Shown: positions 1 to 10,300 of the stretch, piece after piece
Layout: the number at the start of each line of letters is the position of its first letter
Position numbering within the stretch: position 1 is the stretch's first letter
Assembly: GCF_030407165.1 (NCBI RefSeq)
Contig: NZ_CP129111.1
Coordinates: 558,001 to 622,000 of the forward strand
DNA length: 64,000 nucleotides
Reading direction: 5' to 3'
Source: Fontisubflavum oceani
Lineage (GTDB): Bacteria; Pseudomonadota; Alphaproteobacteria; Rhodobacterales; Rhodobacteraceae
Notes under the pieces: model-generated
What the model saw: the letters and a program-made list of their open reading frames with translations, nothing else
What the model was told of the DNA's origin: nothing
Database searches by the model: none
Translations under genes and position numbers: made by a program

Positions 1-193
1 TCAGATCGGCGATCTCGAACCGTTTCAGATCGCTCAGATCCGCGCCCATGGCATTGGCGGCGATATCGGACGACACCCCGTCACACACCCGCCGAAACAC
101 ATCCGGCGAACCGCAAAATATGTCGATCGTCAGCCAGAATGGCCCGGCGTTTTTCGACCGAACCTTGGTGACGATATCGGCCAATCTGATCAT
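1..193 (-). CDS. DUF4387-family protein, 3' end cut by the window edge
   Basis: The first 64 codons are visible, beginning MIRLADIVTKVRSKNAGPFW and running off the window start without a stop. The N-terminus, with the KNAGPFWLT segment, is what I recognise as DUF4387, a small protein of about 100 residues that accompanies or is fused to AtuA-like DUF1446 proteins. The ATG overlaps the stop of the upstream AtuA-like gene as ATGA, so the two are probably translationally coupled and may form a complex. The biochemical role is not established; the partner family is linked to acyclic terpene utilisation. The assignment rests on the N-terminus and the context. Confidence 0.75.
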   Translation of the reverse strand, partial: MIRLADIVTKVRSKNAGPFWLTIDIFCGSPDVFRRVCDGVSSDIAANAMGADLSDLKRFEIADL

Positions 194-1542
194 GGCCCAA
201 CCTCCACTGTGGTCAGGTCGAAAGCGTCCATTGGATCGTCCAACTCTAATACATGGTTGAGGCAGAACTCGTAGATCGCCCCCCGCGACATCTCCGTGGG
301 AGAGAACGGGAAGGCGAAGGTCGGCATCTCTTCTTGTTCGGTAAGCGCGTGGTGGAGCAGATAGGGGTTCAGGATTTTGGCAACCTCTTGCGCAATCGCT
401 TGGGTCTCGGCCGTGACAATGCCCATCACGCCAACCTCGCTCCCTGTCTGCGCGTGGCTATCGAGTTCGCCCAAGGTTGCATCCAAACCGATCACCCGAA
501 GCTCCAGATCGAACTGCCCTGCCACACTTGCGCGGGCCTTGGCCGTACATTTCTGTTGAATATCGCTGCACCAAGCCCGGATATTGGCAACGTAGCGGGG
601 TTCCCGCACCAGCACGAGGGAGACGGTCTGATACCCCGCCAGCCGCGCGCCCTCTAATTTCACTGTGTAGCGATCGGATGGCACCCACTTGCTGCCCGTG
701 ACACGAACCCGCTGCGGATCAAGCGCTTCGTACTGCGCGGCGGTGACATCCAGATGGCCCCCCGGTTCATAGAGCAGAAACGGGTCGCTGTTTTCATAAA
801 GCATATGGGCCGAAACCGTGTATGGCGTGGCCCTTGCATCAGAGCCCATCGGGGTGATGACGAAACCTTCCATATCAAACTCGATCAGAATGGTGCCAGA
901 CCCTGGGTTTGTCGTGGCCAACGCCCCACATTCGCCAATCTTTGCGCCATGCCACGCGCCGCCAGGGTGGCAGCCTTGAGCAAGTGGAAGGGCCGAGATG
1001 ATCGCCGTGTCGGTTGTGCGCCCGGCAATCACGATGTCGGCGCCGGTTTCCAGCGCCGCTTGGATCTGCTCTGCGCCAGCTAGGGCAACGATATTGGTGC
1101 AGCTAGTCAGCAACCCCGCAGAGATCTCCAGCGCGGGGCCCAAGGGCGCGATACGGCCGGCGGCCAAGGCTGCCACCATCTTCCCGCTATCCTGGCCGCT
1201 CTTCAGAACCGCGATCTTCAGCCGCTCACCGGTTTCCGCCGCGATCTCGCGCGTGATGTCGAGCAGCCAATCCACCGCATCATCTGCGCCGCTGGTGCCC
1301 GCCGTACCAATCACCAAGGGCACCCCGGCTTCCGCCCGGGCGGCCATGATGTCGGCCCATTCGGCTTTCACCGATCCCCGCGCATATTTCGACGTTCCCG
1401 TGCCCAAATAATGCGGCCCGCTATCGGTGGAACCGCCATCAATCGCAATCAGATCGGGCTTGGCCGCCACACCATTGGCCAATGCCGCGCGATCAAACCC
1501 CAGACCCAACGCGCCGGAGGGGATCAACACCTTGGTCATCAC
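190..1542 (-). CDS. AtuA-like acyclic terpene utilisation family protein (DUF1446)
   Basis: The 450-residue protein starts MTKVLIPSGALGLGFD and has the family's glycine-rich early segment (IDGGSTDSGPHYLGTG), followed by the VIAGRTTDTAIISALPL region, both typical of DUF1446/AtuA. AtuA is required for citronellol/geraniol catabolism in Pseudomonas, but most homologues have no proven substrate. Here the gene is the fourth cistron after tctC-tctB-tctA, 26 bases downstream of tctA, and it overlaps the DUF4387 gene by four bases. The context suggests it processes the organic acid imported by the TTT system; that is inference. No signal peptide or membrane segment is evident, so it should be cytoplasmic. 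Confidence 0.85.
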   Translation of the reverse strand: MMTKVLIPSGALGLGFDRAALANGVAAKPDLIAIDGGSTDSGPHYLGTGTSKYARGSVKAEWADIMAARAEAGVPLVIGTAGTSGADDAVDWLLDITREIAAETGERLKIAVLKSGQDSGKMVAALAAGRIAPLGPALEISAGLLTSCTNIVALAGAEQIQAALETGADIVIAGRTTDTAIISALPLAQGCHPGGAWHGAKIGECGALATTNPGSGTILIEFDMEGFVITPMGSDARATPYTVSAHMLYENSDPFLLYEPGGHLDVTAAQYEALDPQRVRVTGSKWVPSDRYTVKLEGARLAGYQTVSLVLVREPRYVANIRAWCSDIQQKCTAKARASVAGQFDLELRVIGLDATLGELDSHAQTGSEVGVMGIVTAETQAIAQEVAKILNPYLLHHALTEQEEMPTFAFPFSPTEMSRGAIYEFCLNHVLELDDPMDAFDLTTVEVGP

Positions 1543-1568
1543 TCACCTGCCAAGTAGGGACGCCCCGC

Positions 1569-3092
1569 TCAATCCCCGTCGGCCACACCCTTGGCCCTGG
1601 CCCGGGCGCGGCGCGCGCGATAGCTTGGCAAGATCACCAACAAAAGCGCAATGACCAACAAGCCCATTGTCATCGGACGTTCCCAGATGAAATCCAGGCC
1701 ACGATAAAGCTGCATGGAACGGGAGAAATTATCTTCCAGCATCGTGCCCAGGATGAACCCGATCAACAGGGGCGCAAGTGGATAATCCGCGAAGCGCAGG
1801 ATTGTCGCCAACACACCAAGCCCGACCAAAATCAGAAGCTCGGTTGCGTTGTTTTGCCCAATATAGGCCCCCATCAGCGTAAAGAAGAGGATGAACGGGA
1901 TCAGATAGTTGCGCGGGATCGACAGGATCTTCGCGATATACGGAATCAGCGGCAGGTTCAGGATCAAAAGGACCAGATTGCCGATAAACATCGAGATGAT
2001 GACGGCCCAGAAAATCTCTGGCGTGTCCACCATGAGGCGCGGACCTGGGGTAACGTTCAAAGCGATGAGCGCGCCAAGCAAGATCGCCGTTGTGCCCGAC
2101 CCCGGAATCCCAAGGGTCAGGAGCGGCACAAACGAGCCCGTACAGGCCGCGTTATTGGCGGCCTCTGGCGCCGCCAGCCCTTTGACGGAGCCTTTTCCGA
2201 ACTCCTTCTGCTCCTCCCCCTTGGCGAGGTTCCGCTCCACCGCGTAGCCCAGGAAAGAGGCGATGGTCGCCCCTGCACCCGGCAGAACGCCAATGAAGAA
2301 CCCCTGTACCGATTGCCGACCGATGACCGGGGCCATCGCTTTGCCTTCGTTCCGCGAAAAGCGCAGGCCGGTGATCTTGCCACCGCCGCCCTCACCTTCG
2401 GTCGCACTCCGCGCCGGGTTGAGAACCAGGAACATGGCTTCGGGCAGCGCGAACATCGCCATGGCCAGCGTAATGAAACTCAGCCCCGATTGCAGATCCA
2501 TCAGACCCATGGTGAAGCGCGGCATGTTGAACAGAGCACCTTCGCCCACGGTGGCCAGGATCAGGCCCAGAAGCGTCATCATCAGAGCCTTGGCAACCTG
2601 CCCCGTGCCCGCGAAGGCCGCGATGGCGGAAAGCCCTACGACCATCAGAGCGAAGTACTCCGCCGAATGGAACAAGAGCGCCACCGAACTAAGCGCGGGA
2701 GCGAAAATCATCAGGAGAACCGCAGAAATCGTGCCACCGGCAAAGCTGGCGACGGCGGCGATGGTCAGCGCCTTCCCAGCCATGCCTTTTTGCGCCATCG
2801 GATAGCCGTCAAAGGCGGTCGCCACAGTGCCCGCGACCCCCGGCGCGTTCAACAAAATCGACGAGGTCGAGCCGCCGAAAATCGCGCCGTAATAGACACC
2901 GGCCAGCAAGATCAGGGCGGCGGTCGGATCACCAATCGAAATCGCCACTGGGATCATAATCGCAATAATCGACATGGGCCCAAGGCCCGGCAACATCCCG
3001 ATGAATGTCCCGATCAAACAGCCGCCGATAACCATTAGGATATTGGTGAGGGAGAAGGCCGTGCTGAGGCCAATCATGATACCTTCAAGCAT
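1569..3092 (-). CDS. tctA: Tripartite tricarboxylate transporter, large permease TctA
   Basis: This 507-residue, very hydrophobic protein has the glycine-rich N-terminal TctA signature (FIGMLPGLGPMSIIAIMIPV) near residues 29-48. A second glycine/proline-rich copy (FFIGVLPGAGATIASFLGY) lies in the second half, as expected from the internally duplicated TctA fold of about 12 membrane helices. It is the main membrane subunit of a periplasmic-binding-protein-dependent secondary transporter for carboxylates. It sits three bases after tctB. A long open frame on the opposite strand (1482-3038) is a codon-bias shadow. The transported substrate cannot be read from sequence. Confidence 0.95.
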   Translation of the reverse strand: MLEGIMIGLSTAFSLTNILMVIGGCLIGTFIGMLPGLGPMSIIAIMIPVAISIGDPTAALILLAGVYYGAIFGGSTSSILLNAPGVAGTVATAFDGYPMAQKGMAGKALTIAAVASFAGGTISAVLLMIFAPALSSVALLFHSAEYFALMVVGLSAIAAFAGTGQVAKALMMTLLGLILATVGEGALFNMPRFTMGLMDLQSGLSFITLAMAMFALPEAMFLVLNPARSATEGEGGGGKITGLRFSRNEGKAMAPVIGRQSVQGFFIGVLPGAGATIASFLGYAVERNLAKGEEQKEFGKGSVKGLAAPEAANNAACTGSFVPLLTLGIPGSGTTAILLGALIALNVTPGPRLMVDTPEIFWAVIISMFIGNLVLLILNLPLIPYIAKILSIPRNYLIPFILFFTLMGAYIGQNNATELLILVGLGVLATILRFADYPLAPLLIGFILGTMLEDNFSRSMQLYRGLDFIWERPMTMGLLVIALLLVILPSYRARRARARAKGVADGD

Positions 3093-3095
3093 GTC

Positions 3096-3590
3096 TCAGA
3101 CTCCCATGAAGAACGGCAAGGGGCGCAGGAAGATGCCGAGCACCTCTTGCACCAAATACCAGACGACGCCCGAGGCGATTGCGCCCGACAGGATCATCAC
3201 GATCCAGCGGCGTTCGCCCAGAATGAAACTGCCCACGAAAATGAAGCTGGTGGTTGCCAGCAGAAACCCAATCGGTCGCAGCAAAAGCGCATAGGCCACC
3301 ATCAGGCCCAACAGCATCAGCGCCTGACCCAAATTGTAATCGGTGAGGCGACGATAGTTGATCGCCGTGGCGCTCGGCTCTTCGGTATCATCGGATTTCT
3401 CCAAGTCCAAAAGCACGATCAACCCAACCAGGGCGCCAGACACCGCGAGGACTTTCGGGAAGGTGGACGGCCAGACCGGATTGCGCTGCATAAACGGCGG
3501 CAAAAGCTGGTCCATGGTGAAAAACGCCGCGTAGCCATAGACGCAGCAAAAAGCCACGAAGATCAATGCGATCCATCGGTCAAGCGCCAT
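3096..3590 (-). CDS. tctB: Tripartite tricarboxylate transporter, small permease TctB
   Basis: The protein of about 164 residues has four predicted membrane helices, in a TctB-like arrangement: one helix at the N-terminus (WIALIFVAFCCVYGYAAFF), a short polar segment, then three C-terminal helices. I chose the ATG at 3588-3590 (MALDRW) rather than the longer frame to 3653 because a GAGGGGGA ribosome-binding site lies just upstream and the extra 21 residues look non-coding. TctB is the weakly conserved small subunit that works with TctA. The stop is followed three bases later by the tctA start. Confidence 0.88.
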   Translation of the reverse strand: MALDRWIALIFVAFCCVYGYAAFFTMDQLLPPFMQRNPVWPSTFPKVLAVSGALVGLIVLLDLEKSDDTEEPSATAINYRRLTDYNLGQALMLLGLMVAYALLLRPIGFLLATTSFIFVGSFILGERRWIVMILSGAIASGVVWYLVQEVLGIFLRPLPFFMGV

Positions 3591-3694
3591 TGGCTGTCCC
3601 CCTCGATTGTCTTGGAATTGGGCGCGCCAGGTGCGCCGGGGAGACAAGGCCATGCATCACAGCTGGCCTTGCCAATATCATATCCGCTTACGCG

Positions 3695-4681
3695 TTAGAG
3701 GAAGCCAAGCGTCCGCATCAGGTCGCCGATTTCCTGCTCCTGTGCTTCAAGGAATGCACGGAACTCGTCGCCGGAGTTATGGATGTTGACCCAGCCATTA
3801 CGGGCCCGCACATCTTCCCAAGCGTCAGTTTCGTACATAGCCTCGATCGCGGCCTGGTACGCTTGCAGCTGCTCATCCGGCAGGCCGGGCGCGCCGAAGA
3901 ACCCACGCCAATTGACGAAGGTTGTGTCGATACCCTGCTCCATGAAGGTCGGGGCATCTTCGAAGGCGCCCACGCGTTCTTCCGAGGTGACGCCGAGGAT
4001 GCGCACTTCGCCCTGACCAGCCAATGCAACCGCTTCGGAGAAGCCGGTTGATAGCGCCTGGATTTCACCTGACAGCAAGCCAGCCATCGCAGTGCCACCC
4101 GCATCATAGGGGATGTAGTTGAAGGCCGTTGGGTCTTCACCCGCCGACTGCATCACCATCGCTGCAACCAGATGGTCCATACCGCCCGGAACCGAGCCGC
4201 CGCCGATGGCAAAGGCCGTCGGATCTTCGCGGTATGTGCCGAGCAGATCGTCCATCGAGGTCAGTTCACTATCGGCAGGCACAACCAATGCCGCATAGTC
4301 GCCGATGGTGCCCGCCACAAGCGTCAGGTCCCGGAAGCTCTGCGGGAACACACCAGTCAGCGACCGGATCACGATCGGGGTCGAGTTGACCATGAGCGTA
4401 CCATGATTGCTTTCGGCATTTTCGATCATATAGGCAATCGCCACACCGCCGCCGCCGCCGGACATATTCTCATACGAGGCGGTCCCAACCAGGCCGGCCT
4501 CGGTCAGAGCTTCGCCTGTGCCGCGAGCCGTCCCGTCCCAACCGCCACCGGCGCCGCCGGGGATCAGGAAATGGATGCTATCGACCATCTGATGGCCATC
4601 CGCGAATACCGGTGAGCCAAAGCTCATCGCGGCCGCCGTTGCGGCCATCATGACCCGGCGGGTCAAATTCAGTTTCGTCAT
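3695..4681 (-). CDS. tctC: Tripartite tricarboxylate transporter periplasmic binding protein TctC
   Basis: The 328-residue protein has an export signal (MTKLNLTRRVMMAATAAAMSFGSPVFADG) with cleavage expected after VFA. The TctC-type ligand fold follows, with the FLIPGGAGGGWDGTARGTG segment near residues 38-56, which shapes the carboxylate pocket in this family. The family is usually about 320 residues. The start has a clear GGAGG site at the expected spacing. It is the first gene of the operon, 104 bases ahead of tctB. That longer gap could allow differential expression of the binding protein. Ligand unknown. Confidence 0.93.
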   Translation of the reverse strand: MTKLNLTRRVMMAATAAAMSFGSPVFADGHQMVDSIHFLIPGGAGGGWDGTARGTGEALTEAGLVGTASYENMSGGGGGVAIAYMIENAESNHGTLMVNSTPIVIRSLTGVFPQSFRDLTLVAGTIGDYAALVVPADSELTSMDDLLGTYREDPTAFAIGGGSVPGGMDHLVAAMVMQSAGEDPTAFNYIPYDAGGTAMAGLLSGEIQALSTGFSEAVALAGQGEVRILGVTSEERVGAFEDAPTFMEQGIDTTFVNWRGFFGAPGLPDEQLQAYQAAIEAMYETDAWEDVRARNGWVNIHNSGDEFRAFLEAQEQEIGDLMRTLGFL

Positions 4682-4692
4682 GTCGTCCTCCC

Positions 4693-4704
4693 TATGACGT
4701 CATA
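4693..4704. promoter_or_regulatory. Perfect palindrome between tctC and the IclR gene, possible operator
   Basis: TATGACGTCATA is a 12-base perfect palindrome 11 bases upstream of the tctC start, in the divergent region between the transporter operon and the IclR-type regulator. Its position next to the tctC ribosome-binding site would suit a repressor or a leader element. The rest of the 251-base region shows no other strong repeat. Function is inferred from position only. Confidence 0.25.
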
Positions 4705-4932
4705 TCGGTGGGTCATTCCGCCGCCTCGCGCGGTCACGCTTGGCGGGCATCGCGCCCCACTCTGTGCTTGCCACAACAGTCGACTACTCGCGCAGAGTGA
4801 TCTGGGTCTTTGCCCAAGCAACACTCTCCTGACACGCCGAATGCTTGGCATCTCTTCTGCGTCGACGACGCTAGACAAAACCAGGGTCTGCGCACAATAT
4901 GCGATTGCGTTTGTTTCATCTGGGAGAACTTT

Positions 4933-5601
4933 ATGGGCGCGATGCGGACCGAATCTGTCGAGCGCGCCATGTCGATCTTGAGCGCATTTTCCGCGCATCA
5001 GCCCGAGCTCCGGCTGACAGATTTGGCGCGGGAAACGGGCCTGCACAAAAGCACGGTGCTGCGGATCGCGAATTCCATGTCGATCTATGGCTTCATGCAG
5101 CGCACACCGCGCGGGCGCTATCGCTTGGGGCCAAGCGTCTGGCGGCTTGGCCAAATCTTCGCTCAAGACTATCCAAGCCGCGAAGCGGTGGCCCCGACCT
5201 TGCAGAAACTGGTCAAAGCCACCGGTGAAACCGCGTCTTTCTATGTCCGCGCTGGCGAAGATCGGGTGTGTCTCTATCGCGAGACGGCCGCCGATCTTCG
5301 ACCGTTCGGCGCCGAGGAAGGCATGCGCTTGAACATGTCAACCGGGGTCTCCGGCTTGGTCCTGCGACGGTTCTCCGGCGAGGAGGTCGCGGATCTCAGC
5401 GTCTTCAATGACAATGGCACCGTCTCCTCCGACGCCCCAACAATCCCGGAGATTTCCGCCGTCGCAACGCCAGTTTTCTCAGCTTCGGGGACACTAATTG
5501 GTGCCCTGACCATATCGGGTTTGAGCAGCCGGTTCGATGCAGCAACGCGCCAGAAAGCCATCCCTTTGTTGGAAGACCTCGCCCGCTCGATGGGAAAATA
5601 G
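4933..5601 (+). CDS. IclR-family transcriptional regulator
   Basis: The protein is 222 residues if started at the ATG at 4933 (MGAMRTESVERAMSIL), which has a GGGAG site at good spacing; the open frame extends further upstream but without family features. The N-terminal winged helix (RLTDLARETGLHKSTVLRIANSM) is a typical IclR DNA-binding helix-turn-helix. The rest matches the IclR effector domain, although it is slightly short for the family (about 250). It is divergent from tctC, so it most likely controls the TTT/AtuA operon in response to the imported compound. Confidence 0.88.
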   Translation: MGAMRTESVERAMSILSAFSAHQPELRLTDLARETGLHKSTVLRIANSMSIYGFMQRTPRGRYRLGPSVWRLGQIFAQDYPSREAVAPTLQKLVKATGETASFYVRAGEDRVCLYRETAADLRPFGAEEGMRLNMSTGVSGLVLRRFSGEEVADLSVFNDNGTVSSDAPTIPEISAVATPVFSASGTLIGALTISGLSSRFDAATRQKAIPLLEDLARSMGK

Positions 5602-5771
5602 CGGGCCTATCCGCATTACGGCGTCTCGGCTCTCCCATCCCCGTTCATCCCAGACAACAGATTCACAACAAGATTTCGGGTCAGCCGGACCTGGATTTTC
5701 CGATTGAGGGTCTCTTGGGGCTTGATTGCTTCATAAAATGAACTATTCACATTTCAAAGCGGAGAATCACC

Positions 5772-6257
5772 ATGCCATCAGCGGACTGCCTCACCATTCC
5801 CAGCTTCTTGGAAGGCTTGACCCCCGAGATGGGGGCGCTTTTGTCGATCTATCTGATGTATTGGCGGTTCGAAGAACGGATCGAGACGATCGAACTGACC
5901 CCCGCGCTTGCCAAAGGGGAGCGGCATTTGATCATCGGCCTATTCCGCCCGCGCCGCATGGGGGAGTTGGCGAAAGAGATGCAAGCTCTTCCCTCAACTG
6001 TGACCGCCTTGGCAGACAGCTTAGAGGACAAGGGTCTGCTCGAACGACGACGCGATCCAGATGACCGGCGCGCCTGGCTGTTGTGCTTGACCGACGCAGG
6101 CATGGCACTGCGACAATCGCTTTCAGAGCAAGCGTCACAGATTTTTCGCGATATCGTTGGCCTTGATGACGCGGACCGTGCCAAGCTGACCGCATTACTG
6201 GGAGAGGTCGGCGAGACAATTTTTCGAACAGGATTACCAAAGGAACTAAAACCATGA
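5772..6257 (+). CDS. MarR-family transcriptional regulator
   Basis: The 161-residue protein has the MarR winged helix: RMGELAKEMQALPSTVTALADSLEDKGL as the recognition helix region, followed by the wing DPDDRRAWLLCLTDAGMAL, which carries the DxRxxxLxLT pattern of the family. A GGAGA site precedes the ATG. Its stop overlaps the start of the membrane-fusion protein gene (ATGA), so regulator and pump genes are probably one transcript. It likely represses the efflux operon and releases on binding a phenolic or other small ligand; the ligand is unknown. Confidence 0.9.
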   Translation: MPSADCLTIPSFLEGLTPEMGALLSIYLMYWRFEERIETIELTPALAKGERHLIIGLFRPRRMGELAKEMQALPSTVTALADSLEDKGLLERRRDPDDRRAWLLCLTDAGMALRQSLSEQASQIFRDIVGLDDADRAKLTALLGEVGETIFRTGLPKELKP

Positions 6258-7303
6258 GATTTTTGATTGCGTTGGTCGCAACCACTCTGCTGACCGCTCC
6301 CCTCTCGGCTCAAACCGCAGAGGTCGACGCACCGATCCGACCGGTACAACTGATCACCGTGGCCGCCGATACGAACGGCGTGATCCGACAGTTTTTTGGT
6401 CAGATCGTGGCGCGCCAGACTGTGGATTTGGCCTTTCAGGTTGCCGGACAGATCGTGGAGTTCCCCGCAATTGAGGGCGAAGAGATCGCCAATGGCGCCC
6501 TAATCGCCGAGCTTGATATGGAGCCCTTTGAACTGCAACTGGACCAAGCGCGCCTGCAGCTTGATCAGGCGGAGCGGACCTTGGAGCGGCTCAACCAATT
6601 GTCCGGCACTGCCGCCTCGCAAGTGTCCATCGATGACGCCCAAACCGCTGTTAGCCTGGCCGAGATCGCCGTTCGAAATGCTGAGTATTCGCTGGAGCAT
6701 GCCACGCTCTCTGCCCCGTTCGACGGCCTGATCGCGGCGCGAAACGTCGCGAATTTCACCACGGTTGCCGCAGGAACGGCTGTTGTGCGCGTACATGACA
6801 TGTCGGAATTGCGGATCGAGATCGATGTGCCGGAGATTTTATTCCAACGCGGCGGGACCGATCCCAATGTGACGCTGAGCGCCCGGTTCCCGACCAGCGA
6901 CATACTCTACCCGCTCGAGATCCGCGAGTTTGATGCGCAAGCATCGGCGGTCGGTCAAACCTTTCGCCTGACCCTGGGCCTACCCCGTCCAGAAGGGCCG
7001 ACCGTCTTACCGGGCTCATCGGTCACCGTCTTGGCAGAACTGAACCTTGAAGACACCGCCCTGATCATCCCGACCTCGGCCATTCATATTGCCAATGACG
7101 GATCCCTCCACACGATGGTCTTTGTGCCTGGTGACGGCGATATTGGCACGATTGAACAACGCGCCGTCGAACTGGCGGCGACGCGCGAGGGGGCTTTCCG
7201 TGTTCTATCAGGGCTGGAAGCGGGCGAAGAGATCGTTTTGACCGGGGTGAATGCCCTCGAAGACGGATTGACCGTGCGCCGGTTCACCGGCTTCGCGAAC
7301 TGA
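6254..7303 (+). CDS. RND efflux periplasmic adaptor (membrane-fusion protein)
   Basis: The 349-residue protein begins with a signal peptide (MRFLIALVATTLLTAPLSAQ). The order that follows is typical of HlyD/AcrA-like adaptors: a first lipoyl half (VDLAFQVAGQIVEFP), an alpha-hairpin rich in Leu, Gln and Glu (about residues 95-140), a second lipoyl half (ATLSAPFDGLIAARNVANF), then beta-barrel and membrane-proximal domains. It links an inner-membrane RND pump with an outer-membrane channel. No TolC-like gene is adjacent, so a channel encoded elsewhere is probably used. It is coupled to the MarR gene by a 4-base overlap and followed after 10 bases by the pump. Confidence 0.93.
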   Translation: MRFLIALVATTLLTAPLSAQTAEVDAPIRPVQLITVAADTNGVIRQFFGQIVARQTVDLAFQVAGQIVEFPAIEGEEIANGALIAELDMEPFELQLDQARLQLDQAERTLERLNQLSGTAASQVSIDDAQTAVSLAEIAVRNAEYSLEHATLSAPFDGLIAARNVANFTTVAAGTAVVRVHDMSELRIEIDVPEILFQRGGTDPNVTLSARFPTSDILYPLEIREFDAQASAVGQTFRLTLGLPRPEGPTVLPGSSVTVLAELNLEDTALIIPTSAIHIANDGSLHTMVFVPGDGDIGTIEQRAVELAATREGAFRVLSGLEAGEEIVLTGVNALEDGLTVRRFTGFAN

Positions 7304-7313
7304 GGGTGGTCAG

Positions 7314-10300
7314 ATGAATATCGCACGCGGCTCGATCAACAGACCGATCATCATCTGGATTCTGATCCTCACCTGTCTCTTTGGCGGCACCTGGGGGTTC
7401 CTATCGCTTGGCCGATTGGAAGACCCGGCCTTCACAATCAAAACCGCTGTTGTGATCACCCAATATCCCGGTGCCTCGGCCGAGCAGGTCATGACCGAGG
7501 TCTCCGAACCGCTAGAATCCGCCATTCAGCGCATGGGCGAGGTTGACCGGATCACCTCGATCAACCAACCAGGCCTGTCGCGGATTGAGGTGGAGATTCA
7601 ATCGACCTTTGACGGCACCGAGTTGCCCGCGATCTGGACCGATCTGCGCAATAACGTGGCCGATGCAGCCCGACATTTGCCCGATGGCGTCAGCCAACCG
7701 CAGGTCAATGACGGGTTTGGCGATGTGTTTGGCATCTTCTTCGCAGTCTCCGCCGAAGGATACACCGACGCCGAGCGCCATGAGCTTGCACAATTTCTCA
7801 GACGCGAGTTGTTATCCGTTGAGGGTGTCGCCGATGTGGACGTGCAGGGCCTGCCGGATGAGGCGATTTTCGTCGAACCGGAGATGGCCTTGGCCGCCCA
7901 CCAGAACATTTCGCCACAGACCTTCATCAATGCGCTCGCCTCAGCCAACTCCGTGGCCTCGGCCGGGTCGATCGACCAAGCCACCACGCACACTCTGATC
8001 CAAGCACCTGAGGGCTCGGACAGTGTGAGCGACATTGCCGGTCTGACCGTGGGCGTCGGTGGCGAGGTGTTGAACCTGATCGACATCGCCCAGGTCAGCC
8101 GTGGGCGGCAAGATGAGCCCTCTATCTTGATCCGCTATAATGGCGTTGAGGCGTTTACCTTGGGGGTCGCTGGTCTGGCGGATGAAAACATCGTCGATGT
8201 TGGCCATGCGGTGGACGCTCGACTGGCCGAGTTACAGACCGAAATCCCTTACGGCGTCATCCTGCACCCGATCTATCAGCAACATGTGGTGGTCGACGAG
8301 GCCTCATCGGATTTCTTGCTCAATCTCGCCATGTCGGTGGGCATTGTGGTGTTGGTTCTCGGCCTGTTCATGGGGCCGCGGGCCGCAATTGTTGTTGGCT
8401 CAACCCTGTTGCTTACGGTTGTTGGTACGCTTCTCTTCATGGCGATCTTCTCGATCGAAATGGAGCGGATTTCCCTTGGCGCGCTGATCATTGCCATGGG
8501 GATGCTGGTGGATAACGCCATTGTGGTCGCCGAGGGGATGCAGATCGCGATGCGGCGGGGCAAATCCTCGCGCGACGCGGCGGATGAAGCAGCGGGCAAA
8601 ACGCAAATCCCTCTCCTGGGTGCGACGGTCATCGGCATCATGGCCTTTGCCGGGATCGGGCTTAGTCCCGATGCGACAGGGGAGTTCCTCTTCTCCCTCT
8701 TCGCCGTGATTGGCATCTCGCTGATGTTGTCTTGGGTCCTGGCGCTGACCGTAACCCCGCTTCTGGGCCATTACTTCTTCAAGCAAGGCGAAGTCGGCGG
8801 CGATGACGCCTATTCCGGCCCGTTGTTCCGGGCTTATGGGGCCGTCTTGGGCCTTGCATTGCGGGCCCGATGGCTGGTTGTCATGCTGCTTTTGGTGGTG
8901 ACCGTCGCCTGTTACTGGGGCTTTGGTCAGGTCAAGCAGCAGTTCTTCCCGAACTCGAACACGCCGATCTTCTTTGTGCATTACAAACTGCCCCAAGGCA
9001 CGCCGATCACAACCACCGCCGAGCATATGGCCGTTTTCGAAGACTGGTTGGCCGAGCGCGAGGAGGTCACTTCGGTGGCCACATTCGTCGGCCAAGGTGC
9101 CACGCGCTTCATGCTGACCTATCAGGCTGAAAGCCAGAATCCGAGCTATGGCCACCTGATCATTCGCGCGGCAAGTCTGGATCTGATTCCAGCGCTCCAG
9201 GCGGATATCGAGGCCTATGCGGCCGAGGTTCTGCCGCAGGGGAGTTCCGCACAGCGCGCTTGGTGTTTGGCCCTGGTGGCGGCGATCCGATCCAGGTTCG
9301 GTTCTCGGGCAGCGATCCCGAAGTGTTGCGCGATCTGGCCGATGAAGCGATGGCGACCTTGCAGGAGACATCGCCCAATATCCTGGCGCCCCGCACCAAT
9401 TGGCGCGAACAGGAGTTGGTCCTGCGCCCCAACTACGCCACCGAGCGGGCACAGACCGCCGGGATCACGCGCGACAATATCGCCCAGATCTTCGCTTTTG
9501 CCACCGACGGGATCACCGCAGGCACCTATCGCGAAAATGATCGGCTGATCCCGATCATCGTCCGGGTGCCGGAGAGTGCACAGCTCAGCGTCATGGATCA
9601 GGTGGTGGAAACCGCTGGCGGCACGCTGATGCCGGTCGAACAGGTGATCGATGGGATGGCGTTTGAGCCACAAAACACCCTGATCCATCGGCGCAATCGG
9701 GTGCCGACCATCACCGTTGGCGCAAGTATCCCAACCGACCTGACAGCGGCGCAGGTGCATGCGGAGATCCGCGAGGCGATCGAGGCAATCGAGTTGCCAC
9801 TGGGGTACCGGATGGAGTGGGGTGGCGAGTTCGAGAACTCAGCGGACGCCAATGCAAGTCTGGCGCAGCAACTGCCGCTGTCGCTACTGATCATGGTGCT
9901 GATCTCGGTTCTGCTGTTCAACGCATTACGTCAACCGCTGATCATCTGGCTCCTGGTGCCGATGTCGGTGAATGGGGTTACGCTTGGCCTTCTGGGCACG
10001 GGTCTCCCCTTCACCTTCACCGCGCTTCTCGGGCTCTTGAGCCTGTCGGGTATGTTGATCAAGAACGGGATCGTTTTGGTTGAAGAGATCGACCTGGTGC
10101 GGGCCGACGGCCTACCGCTTCGTGAGGCCATCGTGACAGCTAGCACATCGCGTCTGCGCCCGGTGGTGCTGGCCGCCGCGACGACGATTCTCGGGATGGC
10201 GCCGCTCTTGTCGGATGCGTTCTTTGTCTCGATGGCCGTCACCATCATGGGCGGTCTGGCTTTTGCCTCGATCCTGACATTGGTTGCCGCGCCGGTGTTC

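Noticed and set aside
1482..3038. 518-codon open frame opposite tctA
   Set aside because: It is entirely antisense to a clear TctA gene, is rich in His, Gln and Arg as expected from a high-G+C shadow, and has no ribosome-binding site.
9230..9265. Programmed -1 frameshifting in the RND gene
   Set aside because: There is no canonical slippery heptamer or downstream pseudoknot evident, RND pumps are not known to use it, and similar breaks occur at other G/C runs in this window.
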